From Chitinophaga arvensicola (GTDB lineage: Bacteria; Bacteroidota; Bacteroidia; Chitinophagales; Chitinophagaceae), in contig NZ_FOJG01000001.1 of assembly GCF_900110835.1 (NCBI RefSeq), positions 1-64,000 on the forward strand: DNA of 64,000 bases, written 5' to 3'. This document shows positions 16,928 to 25,893 of this stretch, one piece after another. Position numbers and translations under genes: made by a program. Position 1 is the first letter of the stretch. Every line of letters begins with the position of its first letter. The notes beneath the pieces were generated by a model, which made no database searches, was not told where the DNA came from, and was given only the letters and a program-made list of their open reading frames with translations.

Positions 16928-19900
16928 TCAGAACTTAAATCCAAACGTGACATACGGCACCGTCTCCTCTTTTGAATGCCCTACTACTGCAGTAATGATC
17001 AAGGCATTGATAGGTGCAATGTAAATACCTCCACCGTAGCCATCATGCCAGACGTGGGAAGTTTCATTTTCACGCCATACGCGGCCAATGTCATTAAAGG
17101 CGATGAGCCCTATTCCTGCCGGCAGAACGTATGTTTTCAGGTCGAAGAGTTTTACACGGACTTCGGTATTGTTGTATACATTGGCATCACCGGCGAAGCG
17201 GAAGTTACGGTAGCCACGGAGACTCTGCACACCGCCTACAGTGAGCGCCTGGAAGTATTCATAGTTACCCCATAACTTACCACCACCGAAGCGGCTCACG
17301 ATTACGAAGTTTGCTGGAATACGGAAACTCATGTATAAACTCAGGTCACTTTGCAGGGAAGTGGTGTTATAGCTACTGCTGTTCACACCGAAGTTACCGG
17401 CGTAAGTGGTAGTCCACAGGATGCCGCGTGTAGGAATGATCTTGTTGTTGCGTGTATCGATGGTTGCCACGATCTTACCACCGGCGTACGCTTTATTGGC
17501 GTAGATGCCGGCAGAGTCCAGCCCGTTGTCTTTAAAGTCGGTAATAAAACGGTTGTCGTTCTCGTCCTTATTAAAGGCGTAATTATTGAACGTAGGGCCA
17601 TAAGCGATCGTCATGTGATTACCGACGCTTGTTCTCAGCAAAGCTTCTGCGGTATAGAAATTATACCGGGCACGATAATAGGAAATGGTTTTACCATTCG
17701 ATTTATCGAACACTGTTTCGTTACCATATCCGAAGAAGTTGATGGTATTATTAGGCGCTTTGGCACGGGCGAAAAGCAGCAGGTCTGTTTTTCCGATAAC
17801 GTCGGTGTATTCACCTTCGTAGCGGAAGTTCCAGGCACGGGTGGCTAATGCATGTGTAGCGGTGAACAGGTGCCGCGTGGAGAATGGCTCCCTGCGCCAG
17901 GAGTGGCGGGTAATAGACAAACCAACACCGAGTAAAACACCGTCGTCGCGGTTGTAGCCTCCAGCCAGTAAGGGGATTGTTTTCTCGTATTGGAAGGCGC
18001 TACGGTTATATTTGATATTATCGGGATCGTTAGAGAGACGGCGTTGTTCATTGCCGGTGAGGACAAAAGTATCTTTAGCGTTCTTCTGATCGTATATGCG
18101 TATGCGTTTGCCAGCCCTTACGGTGCTGCTATCCACATAAGTGTCTGCATCTTTACCGCCAATGAGCCGGATGCGGATGGGGGTAGCGTGATCGCCTTTT
18201 ATTTCGAAGCGGTCGTTGCCACCGAGGCCGTATACATTCACTTCTTTGGTGACAGCCGGATCGAAGGTGCGGGAGTAGAAGTTTTGCTGTATGGCTCCTT
18301 TCTTGCTGATCTTAAACATATTCAGCGCTACCATGCCACCAGGCTGCTTTTCAACGGTGATGAGTTCATTCTTTTCTGTACCGGGAACATCCACGCCTTT
18401 GGCGAGGAAGCGGTAGTACTTCATGGTATTTTTCTCCAGGATGTTGCGACGGGCAGATAAACGCTCTTTCATCATGGGTCCTACGAGCGACTGGATTGTA
18501 TCGGGAAATGCTTTAACAGCAGCATCAATCACGCTGTCCGTCATCTTCCTGATCAGTCTTTCTGTTTGCTTCTGCCAGTCTTTCTCATCCATTTCATTCA
18601 GGAAAGAGCGGTCGAAGTAGCGGGTGCTAAAGTTGAAACCGTTGATATCTGGGATGTAATTACGGAAGCCTTGAATAGCGGGCAGCAGCCATGGGCGTGA
18701 AGCCGCACGGGGAATCACGCCACTGTTGATAAAGAACGCCTGATCGCGGTCGCGGGGCACCGGGTAATAGTAATCTTCCCCCTTGTGCTTTTCCTTGTAC
18801 CAGCGCCACTGGTCGTCGTGCCGGTCAAAGTCCATGATATACATATCGAACAAACGGGCGCGCAGTACGGATTTCTGGTCTACATGTACATCGTTATCTC
18901 CCCAGATCTTTGCCAGTACTTTCGGCGTATTATAGGTTTTATCGTTCTTTCCGGTAACGGGTTCCCGCTCTTCAAAGAGGAACACTTCATTACCGAAGTC
19001 GTGGGCATAAATGCCCAGTGAGCTATCTACCGGTAAGTATACAAATGTTGGATTGGTATGGGGTACGCCGGCTGCTTCTGCCAGTACGCTTACGGCCAGT
19101 GGCGCATAAGGGTTAGCGGCAGAGATCTGGTCCTGTACTACATCCCGGGCTACGGTTTCCCTCAACAGTTCGGGGATGGCCGCCAGCGGGAATTTCTTCA
19201 GGGAACGCATGGCCCATTCGGTACCGGTGCTGTCTTCCAGCCGGAGGGAATGGGTTTGTTTACCACCGCCTCTTTGCAGGATCTTCAATCCGCCTTTAGC
19301 CGTTTTCAGGTTGAGTACGGGGAAGTTGAGCGGGGTAGCCCATACTTTGCGGTAATTTTCACCGAGCAGGAATTTATGGAAACTGCCTACATGGTTATAC
19401 TGGGTGTCGGCGGCCACCTTCACAAATGGTGGTAATTCTGCCGGCTGCTGATAAGTGAGGGCCTGTTGCGGAATATCCTGGAGCCGGAACAGGTTGTCGC
19501 TGAATACCGGCTGTGTGCCTTTATCTGCAATGTAGTACTGCACTCTCACCGTGCTGTCGGACATCAGTTCCAGGGTACTGAAGCCATTTTCGGTAGTGGC
19601 GAACAACGATTTCGGCCCTTTGCGGACCCGGTTATTTTTAGCGCCGCTGCCACTTACCACATAGGCGTTCTGGCTATCCTTAATCAACTGCAGGGTATGA
19701 TCATGCCCGGACACAAATACGACCGGACCATGCGGTTTCACTGCCGCTTCTACGCCTTTGATCATTTCCTGGTATTTGGGATTGGGAATATCTTCCGGTG
19801 TTCCAAACACGCCACGGGCAATGGGATAAATAGATCCCATCACCGGCAACGGCACATACAGTGCGGGGCGCAGATCGGTGAGCGGGAAGATATGTTGCTT

Positions 19901-20581
19901 GATCGTATAGTAGCCACCGTGAATACCGTAACTACGGAAAGGATGGTGGGTAGCGAAAATGATCAGTTTGTTGCGGTTCAGCGCTACAATGTCTGAGATC
20001 CTGGTGAGCACCTCGTCTTTGTCTTTACAATCGCAGGAAGATTCTACTCCCGGCTTCTGATACGGGAATACCCACCATTCGCTATCCATAATGATGAGTG
20101 TAATATTATCAGAGATCTTCACTTCTACCGGGCCGGGGCATCCTTCTTTGGGCTCGAACTGCACGTTATCCAGGTGTTGTGAATCTACATACCGTTGCTG
20201 ATTGCGGATAATATCCCATCCATCGGGCTTGCTTTTGTCCCAGTCGTGGTTACCCGGAATAATATAGCCCTGTGCGTTAGTACCCCGTACCAGGTTGATC
20301 TGGTAGTCGATGATTTCTTTGGCAACGGGATATTTACGGCTGGAGGAGTCGGGTACCCCGTGTGGATATACGTTATCACCCAGGAAGAGGATGGTATTGC
20401 GGTTATCCTGCAGATCGAATGTATTACGGACGGCATCCACTACGGCATTTTTACCGTTGCCATGGAGCTCACCGGCATCGCCGATCAGGATGATACGTTT
20501 TACCACCTGTGGCGATTGGGCCAATATGGTGGTATATCCGCAAAGCAATAGGGCTATAAAGATGATGGCTGATCTGATCAT
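16928..20581 (-). CDS. calcineurin-like phosphoesterase fused to an Omp85-type barrel
   Basis: 1217 aa with a signal peptide (residues 1-21). Residues about 25-330 form a metallophosphoesterase domain: LIGDAGE, FLGDNVYPHG, IPGNHDWDKS, FATHHPF and VSGHDHTLQ supply the two-metal ligands. A middle region (about 400-800) is unassigned and includes FDMYIMDFDRHDDQWRW, which is kinase-like in look, and YPVPRDRDQAFF. A repeat-like stretch follows (YGLGGNDRFEIKGDHATPIRI, GGKDADTYVDSS). The last ~350 residues resemble a BamA/D15-type barrel (ALTVGGVQSLRGYRNFRF) ending in aromatic FGFKF. It is thus probably anchored in the outer membrane with the phosphoesterase in the periplasm. It overlaps the upstream lipoprotein gene by 4 bases (ATGA). 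Confidence 0.8.
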   Translation of the reverse strand: MIRSAIIFIALLLCGYTTILAQSPQVVKRIILIGDAGELHGNGKNAVVDAVRNTFDLQDNRNTILFLGDNVYPHGVPDSSSRKYPVAKEIIDYQINLVRGTNAQGYIIPGNHDWDKSKPDGWDIIRNQQRYVDSQHLDNVQFEPKEGCPGPVEVKISDNITLIIMDSEWWVFPYQKPGVESSCDCKDKDEVLTRISDIVALNRNKLIIFATHHPFRSYGIHGGYYTIKQHIFPLTDLRPALYVPLPVMGSIYPIARGVFGTPEDIPNPKYQEMIKGVEAAVKPHGPVVFVSGHDHTLQLIKDSQNAYVVSGSGAKNNRVRKGPKSLFATTENGFSTLELMSDSTVRVQYYIADKGTQPVFSDNLFRLQDIPQQALTYQQPAELPPFVKVAADTQYNHVGSFHKFLLGENYRKVWATPLNFPVLNLKTAKGGLKILQRGGGKQTHSLRLEDSTGTEWAMRSLKKFPLAAIPELLRETVARDVVQDQISAANPYAPLAVSVLAEAAGVPHTNPTFVYLPVDSSLGIYAHDFGNEVFLFEEREPVTGKNDKTYNTPKVLAKIWGDNDVHVDQKSVLRARLFDMYIMDFDRHDDQWRWYKEKHKGEDYYYPVPRDRDQAFFINSGVIPRAASRPWLLPAIQGFRNYIPDINGFNFSTRYFDRSFLNEMDEKDWQKQTERLIRKMTDSVIDAAVKAFPDTIQSLVGPMMKERLSARRNILEKNTMKYYRFLAKGVDVPGTEKNELITVEKQPGGMVALNMFKISKKGAIQQNFYSRTFDPAVTKEVNVYGLGGNDRFEIKGDHATPIRIRLIGGKDADTYVDSSTVRAGKRIRIYDQKNAKDTFVLTGNEQRRLSNDPDNIKYNRSAFQYEKTIPLLAGGYNRDDGVLLGVGLSITRHSWRREPFSTRHLFTATHALATRAWNFRYEGEYTDVIGKTDLLLFARAKAPNNTINFFGYGNETVFDKSNGKTISYYRARYNFYTAEALLRTSVGNHMTIAYGPTFNNYAFNKDENDNRFITDFKDNGLDSAGIYANKAYAGGKIVATIDTRNNKIIPTRGILWTTTYAGNFGVNSSSYNTTSLQSDLSLYMSFRIPANFVIVSRFGGGKLWGNYEYFQALTVGGVQSLRGYRNFRFAGDANVYNNTEVRVKLFDLKTYVLPAGIGLIAFNDIGRVWRENETSHVWHDGYGGGIYIAPINALIITAVVGHSKEETVPYVTFGFKF

Positions 20582-21429
20582 TTTGACTTGTAACTAAATT
20601 TAAGAATGTTGGCGGTACCGTCGTATCCGCCTTCGTTGGAAATATACATATCACCGTTGGGGGCAAACGCCAGTCCTTCGGGTTGCAGGAATAGCCGGTG
20701 TTTCAGATTATAGGCTTCCTGTACATGTCCCTGAAGGTCGGAAATAACGAGCAAACCGTTAACGGAAGCTACGATATACAAGCGTTTTTCAATAGGATGA
20801 ATAGCGGCAGCAGATGGTTTGAAGAAGCGCATATCTGATCCGGCGAGACGGGCTATTTCCTGGTTATTGAACTGGTAAATGGCCGAGGTGTCAAATGTTT
20901 TGGTAGCCAGATCAAAGCGATAGGCGCTGGTAACGCCCAGGCGCTTATCATCTTCACAGTTCTTACAAATCATGATAATACTGTTCTTAGCGGGATCGTA
21001 ATAAGTAGTTTCGAACTCCTTCTTCCCGTGCTTCTCCATTTTGTAGTGCTCACTGGCAACGCTATCGGAAAAAAGACCCTGCACATGGAACAACGAGCCG
21101 CTGCTTTTCAGCACAAACCAGCCGCTATCAGTATGGCAGATATCTTCATAGTCGCCGTTCTTGGCAAATTTAAAATACGGATAGGGCTGTGTAGCGTTCA
21201 CATCTATCTGGTAAATACGGCCTTCCTCGTCGTTAATGGCCATGATCTTATGTTCGTCGGGGAATAACACGATACCGGAAATTTCCTGCATCGATTCCCT
21301 TACCCGGTACCTTACCGGTTCCTTTAAATCATAGCCGCCGGGAGAGGCATATACTTTTTGTTCTCTGTCGCTAAACGCATTGCAAGACAGTAAAAAAAGG
21401 AGAAAGATTAACCCGATCCGGACATCCAT
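20578..21429 (-). CDS. SdiA-regulated-like lipoprotein (beta-propeller)
   Basis: 283 aa with a lipoprotein signal: LIFLLFLLSCNAF puts the lipidated cysteine at residue 16. The remainder looks like a six-bladed propeller of the SdiA-regulated family, with repeated strands such as QEISGIVLFPDEHKIMAIND, GDYEDICHTDSGWFVLKSSG and LQPEGLAFAPNGDMYISNEG. Such proteins are thought to bind or hydrolyse small molecules at the cell surface, but no activity is established. Its stop overlaps the start of the phosphoesterase-barrel gene, so the two are translationally coupled and probably act together in the envelope. Confidence 0.8.
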   Translation of the reverse strand: MDVRIGLIFLLFLLSCNAFSDREQKVYASPGGYDLKEPVRYRVRESMQEISGIVLFPDEHKIMAINDEEGRIYQIDVNATQPYPYFKFAKNGDYEDICHTDSGWFVLKSSGSLFHVQGLFSDSVASEHYKMEKHGKKEFETTYYDPAKNSIIMICKNCEDDKRLGVTSAYRFDLATKTFDTSAIYQFNNQEIARLAGSDMRFFKPSAAAIHPIEKRLYIVASVNGLLVISDLQGHVQEAYNLKHRLFLQPEGLAFAPNGDMYISNEGGYDGTANILKFSYKSK

Positions 21430-21568
21430 AGTGTAACTTTATAGCATAAATTTAACTCAAAAATGCAGTAACTTAGGTTCAATTTGCGATTTGTAATACG
21501 CGAATGGGCGAACATACCGTTATTAGTATCGTATTTCGCAGTTCCTTATCTTAATTTTCGTCTTCCTT

Positions 21569-22813
21569 ATGCAAAACAATGTTATCATAGATGCAGCACG
21601 GGACTATGTTTTAGCCCAGTATCAACAACACCCGCGCCCCAATCTGGTATATCACAATCTCATACATACACAACAGGTAGTACAGGTTGCAGGGCAGATT
21701 GCCGCTCACTACCGCCTGCAGGACGACGAACTACTGGCCGTTTATGTAGCCGCCTGGTTCCATGATGCCGGTTACCTGCTGGGTGAAGGCAAACAACACG
21801 AAGAGAACGGTGCCAAAGAAGCCCTCCAGTTTTTACAGCAACAACAGGTTCCTGAAAATGTTCAAACCATGGTACAGGGAGCTATTATGGCCACCAAAAT
21901 GCCACAATCGCCCAAGACCCTGGTAGAACAGATTGTTTGCGATGCCGACCTCTCCCACCTCGGCTCCAAAGAGTTTTCCGACCGTAATAAATTACTGCGG
22001 CATGAAATGGAACTGACCTATCAGCAGGAAATACCCGCCATTCAATGGCTCACCGGAAACGTCACTTTCCTGACACAGCATCACTACTGGACAGACTACG
22101 CACAAACCCTCTTCAAACAACAGAAAGAAGAGAACCTGGCCAAACTGAAAAAGAAGCTGGAGAAGAAAACGGAAGACGCCGCAGAAGAAAACCTGGCTGC
22201 CGCCACCGTTGCCGCTACCGGCACAGAAGGCGCTCCGGTAACCGCTACACAAAAGAAGAAAAAAGATAAGACCGCCAAATCCGAACGCGGTGTGGAAACC
22301 ATGTTCCGGACCACTTCTACCAATCATATCCGGCTCAGTTCCATGGCCGACAGCAAAGCACATATCATGATTTCGGTAAACTCCATCATCATCTCCGTGA
22401 TATTGAGCGTGCTGGTAAGACGGCTGGAAGACTATCCCAATATGGTGATTCCGTCCATTATCTTTCTCACTACGGCCGTACTGACGGTCATCTTCTCCGT
22501 ACTGGCTACCCGCCCGAATGTAACCAGTGGCGTGTTTACCAAAACAGATATTGAGAAAAAGAACGCCAACCTGCTGTTCTTTGGTAACTTCTATAAAATG
22601 CACCTGGAAGAATACCAATGGGGCATGAAGCAAATGATGGAAGATTCTGAATTCCTGTACAGCAGCATGACACGCGACATCTACTACCTGGGCGTAGTAC
22701 TAGGTCATAAATACAAACTGCTGCGCATCTCCTATAATATTTTCATGTTTGGTCTGATTATCTCTGTACTCGCCTTCCTGATTGCAGCTATATTTTTTCC
22801 GGTAAAAGCTTAA
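21569..22813 (+). CDS. HD phosphohydrolase fused to a Pycsar-effector-type (DUF5706) membrane domain
   Basis: 414 aa in two parts. Residues 1-185 are an HD domain: His33, His65-Asp66 in AAWFHDAGYL and Asp125/Asp127 in CDADLSHLG form the metal-binding set. A charged linker rich in Lys/Glu/Ala follows (185-240). Residues about 245-414 match DUF5706/PycTM, the membrane effector of Pycsar anti-phage systems: SSMADSKAHIMISVNSIIIS, a second helix near 293-312, the LLFFGNF motif and a final helix 390-411. No pyrimidine cyclase is adjacent, so this is not a standard Pycsar locus. It is the first gene of a five-gene operon, 6 bases before ppk1. Confidence 0.82.
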   Translation: MQNNVIIDAARDYVLAQYQQHPRPNLVYHNLIHTQQVVQVAGQIAAHYRLQDDELLAVYVAAWFHDAGYLLGEGKQHEENGAKEALQFLQQQQVPENVQTMVQGAIMATKMPQSPKTLVEQIVCDADLSHLGSKEFSDRNKLLRHEMELTYQQEIPAIQWLTGNVTFLTQHHYWTDYAQTLFKQQKEENLAKLKKKLEKKTEDAAEENLAAATVAATGTEGAPVTATQKKKKDKTAKSERGVETMFRTTSTNHIRLSSMADSKAHIMISVNSIIISVILSVLVRRLEDYPNMVIPSIIFLTTAVLTVIFSVLATRPNVTSGVFTKTDIEKKNANLLFFGNFYKMHLEEYQWGMKQMMEDSEFLYSSMTRDIYYLGVVLGHKYKLLRISYNIFMFGLIISVLAFLIAAIFFPVKA

Positions 22814-22819
22814 TGATTC

Positions 22820-24811
22820 ATGGGTGTTCCTTTAAATAACCGCGATCTCAGCTGGTTATCCTTTAATTACCGGGTGCTGCTGATGGCAGCAGACCAACAG
22901 GTGCCCCTATACGAAAGGATTAAATTCCTTTCTATTTTTTCTTCCAACCTCGATGAGTTTTTCCGGGTGAGAATGCCGGCCATACTCACCATCAATAAGG
23001 TATTGGAAAATGATCCGGCAGCCGGGGAAAACGAATCGATCAGCAGCGACACCCTGCAACAGGTATTGCAGGAAATAAACCGCCAGCAACAGGAATACGG
23101 GAAAATATTCAGCGGCTCAGTGATTCCCGACCTGCTATCGAGAGGGGTGCAGTTGTATTATAACCAACCCATTCAAGTGCCGCACCTGGCGTTTACCAAA
23201 AACTATTTTCTATCTACTATACTGGCCTACCTGCAACCGGTGTGGCTGGGCCGTAAACAGGAAAAACTCTTTCTGGAAAATAACCAGCTATACCTCGCTG
23301 TTACGCTGATTCCCGAACATAATACCAACATACAGGAGTATGTGATCGTGAATATCCCTTCTGTTCTGCCGCGTTTTCAACAACTGCCGGCACTCGAAGG
23401 CATTCATTATATCGCTTTCCTTGATGATATTATCCGTACACATATCGGCTACCTCTTTCCCGGCTATTCCGTGGAAAACTGCCACAGCATCAAGCTTACG
23501 CGGAATGCCGAAATGGATATGGATGAAATGAAAGTGGATATCCTCGAAGAGGTGGAAACGTTGATCCGTAAGCGTGAGTTAGGCGTACCTACCCGCTTCC
23601 TTTACGACGCTGCCATTTCGAGGCCACTGCTGCACTTCCTGGCGCAGCAGTTTGATGTACAGGAAGATGAACTGGTGCTGGGTGGCCGCTATCATAACCT
23701 GAAAGACCTGGCCAGTTTACCTGCGCCTGCCGGTCTTACACAGGTAGATTATCCAAAGGTAATTCCGGCGGAAAACAAAGCCGCCGCTGCTACCGATCGT
23801 TTACTCGACCTCGTTTTACAACAGGACCTGTTACTGCATCTCCCCTACCAGCGATATGATTATGTGCTCCGCTTCTTCAGCGAAGCTGCCGTAGATCCGG
23901 ATGTAGCAGAGATATATGTAACCCTGTACCGCATTGCTTCCGGCTCGCAGATCGCGCAGGCGCTGATCAGTGCGGCAAAGAACGGCAAGAAAGTAACCGT
24001 GTTCGTGGAACTGAAAGCCCGCTTCGATGAAGCCAATAATATCCGCTGGGCCAAGAAGATGAAAGACGCCGGGGTAAAGCTGATCTACAGCATTCCGGGC
24101 ATGAAAGTACATGCCAAAACAGCGCTGGTAAAGCGTAATCGCGGCTACCAATGGGATTATTGCGGCCTTATTGCCACCGGTAACTTTAACGAAAGTACCG
24201 CCCGTTTTTATACCGATCATGTGTTATTTACCAGCCATAAGGATATTACCCGGGAGATGGAATTGCTGTTCCTCTATCTCCAGAGCAGAGAACAACCCAT
24301 TGCCTACGACTTCCTCCAGTTCCAGCATCTGCTGGTGGCGCAGTTCAATATGACGGCGCGTTTTACCAAGCTGATAGACCGGGAAATTGTTCATGTAAAA
24401 GAGGGGAAACCGGCGCGTATTACCATCAAACTAAATAACCTCCAGGAAAGAGGCATGATCAATAAGCTGTATGAAGCCAGCCTGGCAGGTGTACAGATCG
24501 ATCTGATTGTGCGCAGCATCAACTGCCTGGTACCCGATATCCCTGAAAGCGCCAACATCCGGATCATACGGATTGTAGACCGCTACCTGGAACACGCCCG
24601 CGTATTCATCTTCCATAATAACCAGCAGGAAGAAGTATATATGGGCTCGGCCGACTGGATGAACCGGAACCTGCACCGCCGCATAGAAGTATGTGTGCCG
24701 GTATATGATCCTGCCCTGCAGCAACAGCTGAAAGACATTATTCAGCTACAGTTGAAAGATCCGGCAAACGCACAAACGGCCATTCAATCCTATGTGCAAA
24801 ATATAGTGTAA
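22820..24811 (+). CDS. ppk1: polyphosphate kinase 1
   Basis: 663 aa. It polymerises the ATP gamma-phosphate into inorganic polyphosphate, reversibly. Domains run N-terminal (NNRDLSWLSFNYRVL, IFSSNLDEFFRVR), head, and two phospholipase-D-like C-terminal domains. The autophosphorylated histidine is His431 in GMKVHAKTALV, and the second catalytic histidine is His592 in YLEHARVFIF. RFDEANNIRWAKKM, ATGNFNESTARFYTD and MGSADWMNRNLHRRIEV are further family signatures. Length is normal. It follows the HD/DUF5706 gene by 6 bases, so the two are almost certainly co-translated. Confidence 0.97.
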   Translation: MGVPLNNRDLSWLSFNYRVLLMAADQQVPLYERIKFLSIFSSNLDEFFRVRMPAILTINKVLENDPAAGENESISSDTLQQVLQEINRQQQEYGKIFSGSVIPDLLSRGVQLYYNQPIQVPHLAFTKNYFLSTILAYLQPVWLGRKQEKLFLENNQLYLAVTLIPEHNTNIQEYVIVNIPSVLPRFQQLPALEGIHYIAFLDDIIRTHIGYLFPGYSVENCHSIKLTRNAEMDMDEMKVDILEEVETLIRKRELGVPTRFLYDAAISRPLLHFLAQQFDVQEDELVLGGRYHNLKDLASLPAPAGLTQVDYPKVIPAENKAAAATDRLLDLVLQQDLLLHLPYQRYDYVLRFFSEAAVDPDVAEIYVTLYRIASGSQIAQALISAAKNGKKVTVFVELKARFDEANNIRWAKKMKDAGVKLIYSIPGMKVHAKTALVKRNRGYQWDYCGLIATGNFNESTARFYTDHVLFTSHKDITREMELLFLYLQSREQPIAYDFLQFQHLLVAQFNMTARFTKLIDREIVHVKEGKPARITIKLNNLQERGMINKLYEASLAGVQIDLIVRSINCLVPDIPESANIRIIRIVDRYLEHARVFIFHNNQQEEVYMGSADWMNRNLHRRIEVCVPVYDPALQQQLKDIIQLQLKDPANAQTAIQSYVQNIV

Positions 24812-24839
24812 ATTAGATATCCTGATTTAATCGATTTTT

Positions 24840-25343
24840 ATGAAGAAGTATGTATGGATGTTGTTACTGAGTATGGCTTTTGCTATTCCTGCCACGCAGG
24901 CGCAAACGCACGACCTGGAGCACATCTACAATCCAACCGCTGATGCGAAAGCGGATATTGCCGCCGCTACAAAACAGGCCGCAAAAGAGAACAAACATGT
25001 ATTGCTGCAGATCGGCGGTAACTGGTGTATCTGGTGTAAACGACTGTATAAGTTCATCGAAGATGACGCAGAGCTAAAAACCACCATGAACAACAATTAT
25101 GTAGTATATCACCTGAACTACAGCAAGGAAAACAAGAACCTGCCTATCCTGAAAGAGCTGGGCTATCCGCAGCGTTTTGGTTTCCCGGTACTGGTGATCC
25201 TGGATGCCAAAGGCAACCGCCTGCATACGCAGAATTCCGGTTTGCTGGAATCGGCAGATTCCTATGATAGGAAGAAAGTGCAGGAGTTCCTGAAACAATG
25301 GTCACCCACTGCTTTGCAGGCTTCCCAGTATATCAACGAATAA
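24840..25343 (+). CDS. exported thioredoxin-fold protein
   Basis: 167 aa with a signal peptide (MKKYVWMLLLSMAFAIPATQ, cleaved near AQA) and a thioredoxin-like domain with the redox motif WCIWC at about residue 62-66 (QIGGNWCIWCKRLYKFI). The cis-proline strand is RFGFPVLVILDAKG. It resembles DsbD-gamma/Thioredoxin_7-type periplasmic disulfide reductases. It lies 28 bases after ppk1 in the same operon; a functional link to polyphosphate is not evident. Confidence 0.87.
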   Translation: MKKYVWMLLLSMAFAIPATQAQTHDLEHIYNPTADAKADIAAATKQAAKENKHVLLQIGGNWCIWCKRLYKFIEDDAELKTTMNNNYVVYHLNYSKENKNLPILKELGYPQRFGFPVLVILDAKGNRLHTQNSGLLESADSYDRKKVQEFLKQWSPTALQASQYINE

Positions 25344-25350
25344 CATCGTC

Positions 25351-25860
25351 ATGGATAACGGCATTACCACTTTCAATACGGATGCTGTGCAATCTTTTCA
25401 GAAGTTTGCACAGCATCCGTTTAAGTTTTCGGCCTACCTGTTCTGGAAACTACCGGCCGCATGGCTGGCAGGTGTCCGGTTACAATCGCTGGAAACCAAT
25501 ACCTGCGTGACTACCGTTCCTTTCCGCTGGTTATCGCAAAACCCTTTTAAATCCACTTACTTTGCCTGTCTGGCGATGGCGGCGGAACTCAGTACCGGCT
25601 TACCGGCAATGATGTACGTACGCAGCGCCCCACGTCGTGTATCCATGCTTGTTACCGGTATGGAATCCACCTTTGTAAAAAAAGCAACGGGGCGCACCAT
25701 CTTTACCTGTTCCGAATTACCCTTGCTCAGATCCGCTATAGAAAGAGCGCTCAACAACAATTCCGCAGAAACTATTACCCTCCACAGTGAAGGCAGAGAC
25801 AAAGACGGCATATTAATTGCCTCTTTCGCGATCACCTGGTCGTTTAAATGTAAATCGTAA
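25351..25860 (+). CDS. DUF4442 (hotdog-fold) protein
   Basis: 169 aa; matches DUF4442, a family related to hotdog-fold thioesterases (PaaI/YiiD type). Features: the N-terminal helix KFSAYLFWKLPAAWLAGVRL, TTVPFRWLSQNPFKSTYFA, and the central helix LAMAAELSTGLPAMMYV. It may act on acyl-CoA or acyl-carrier thioesters, but catalytic residues are not certain in this family. It begins 7 bases after the thioredoxin stop, inside the operon. Confidence 0.82.
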   Translation: MDNGITTFNTDAVQSFQKFAQHPFKFSAYLFWKLPAAWLAGVRLQSLETNTCVTTVPFRWLSQNPFKSTYFACLAMAAELSTGLPAMMYVRSAPRRVSMLVTGMESTFVKKATGRTIFTCSELPLLRSAIERALNNNSAETITLHSEGRDKDGILIASFAITWSFKCKS

Positions 25861-25893
25861 AAATGGTGAACCTGTTCACCCTAAATCTCTGAT

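Noticed and set aside
21992..22633. A 213-codon minus-strand frame over the HD/DUF5706 gene
   Set aside because: Antisense; the plus-strand gene has a complete HD site and a recognisable membrane domain.
21569..22813. A complete Pycsar anti-phage system
   Set aside because: Only the effector-type domain is present; no nucleotide cyclase lies within the operon or nearby, so calling it a defence system is not supported.
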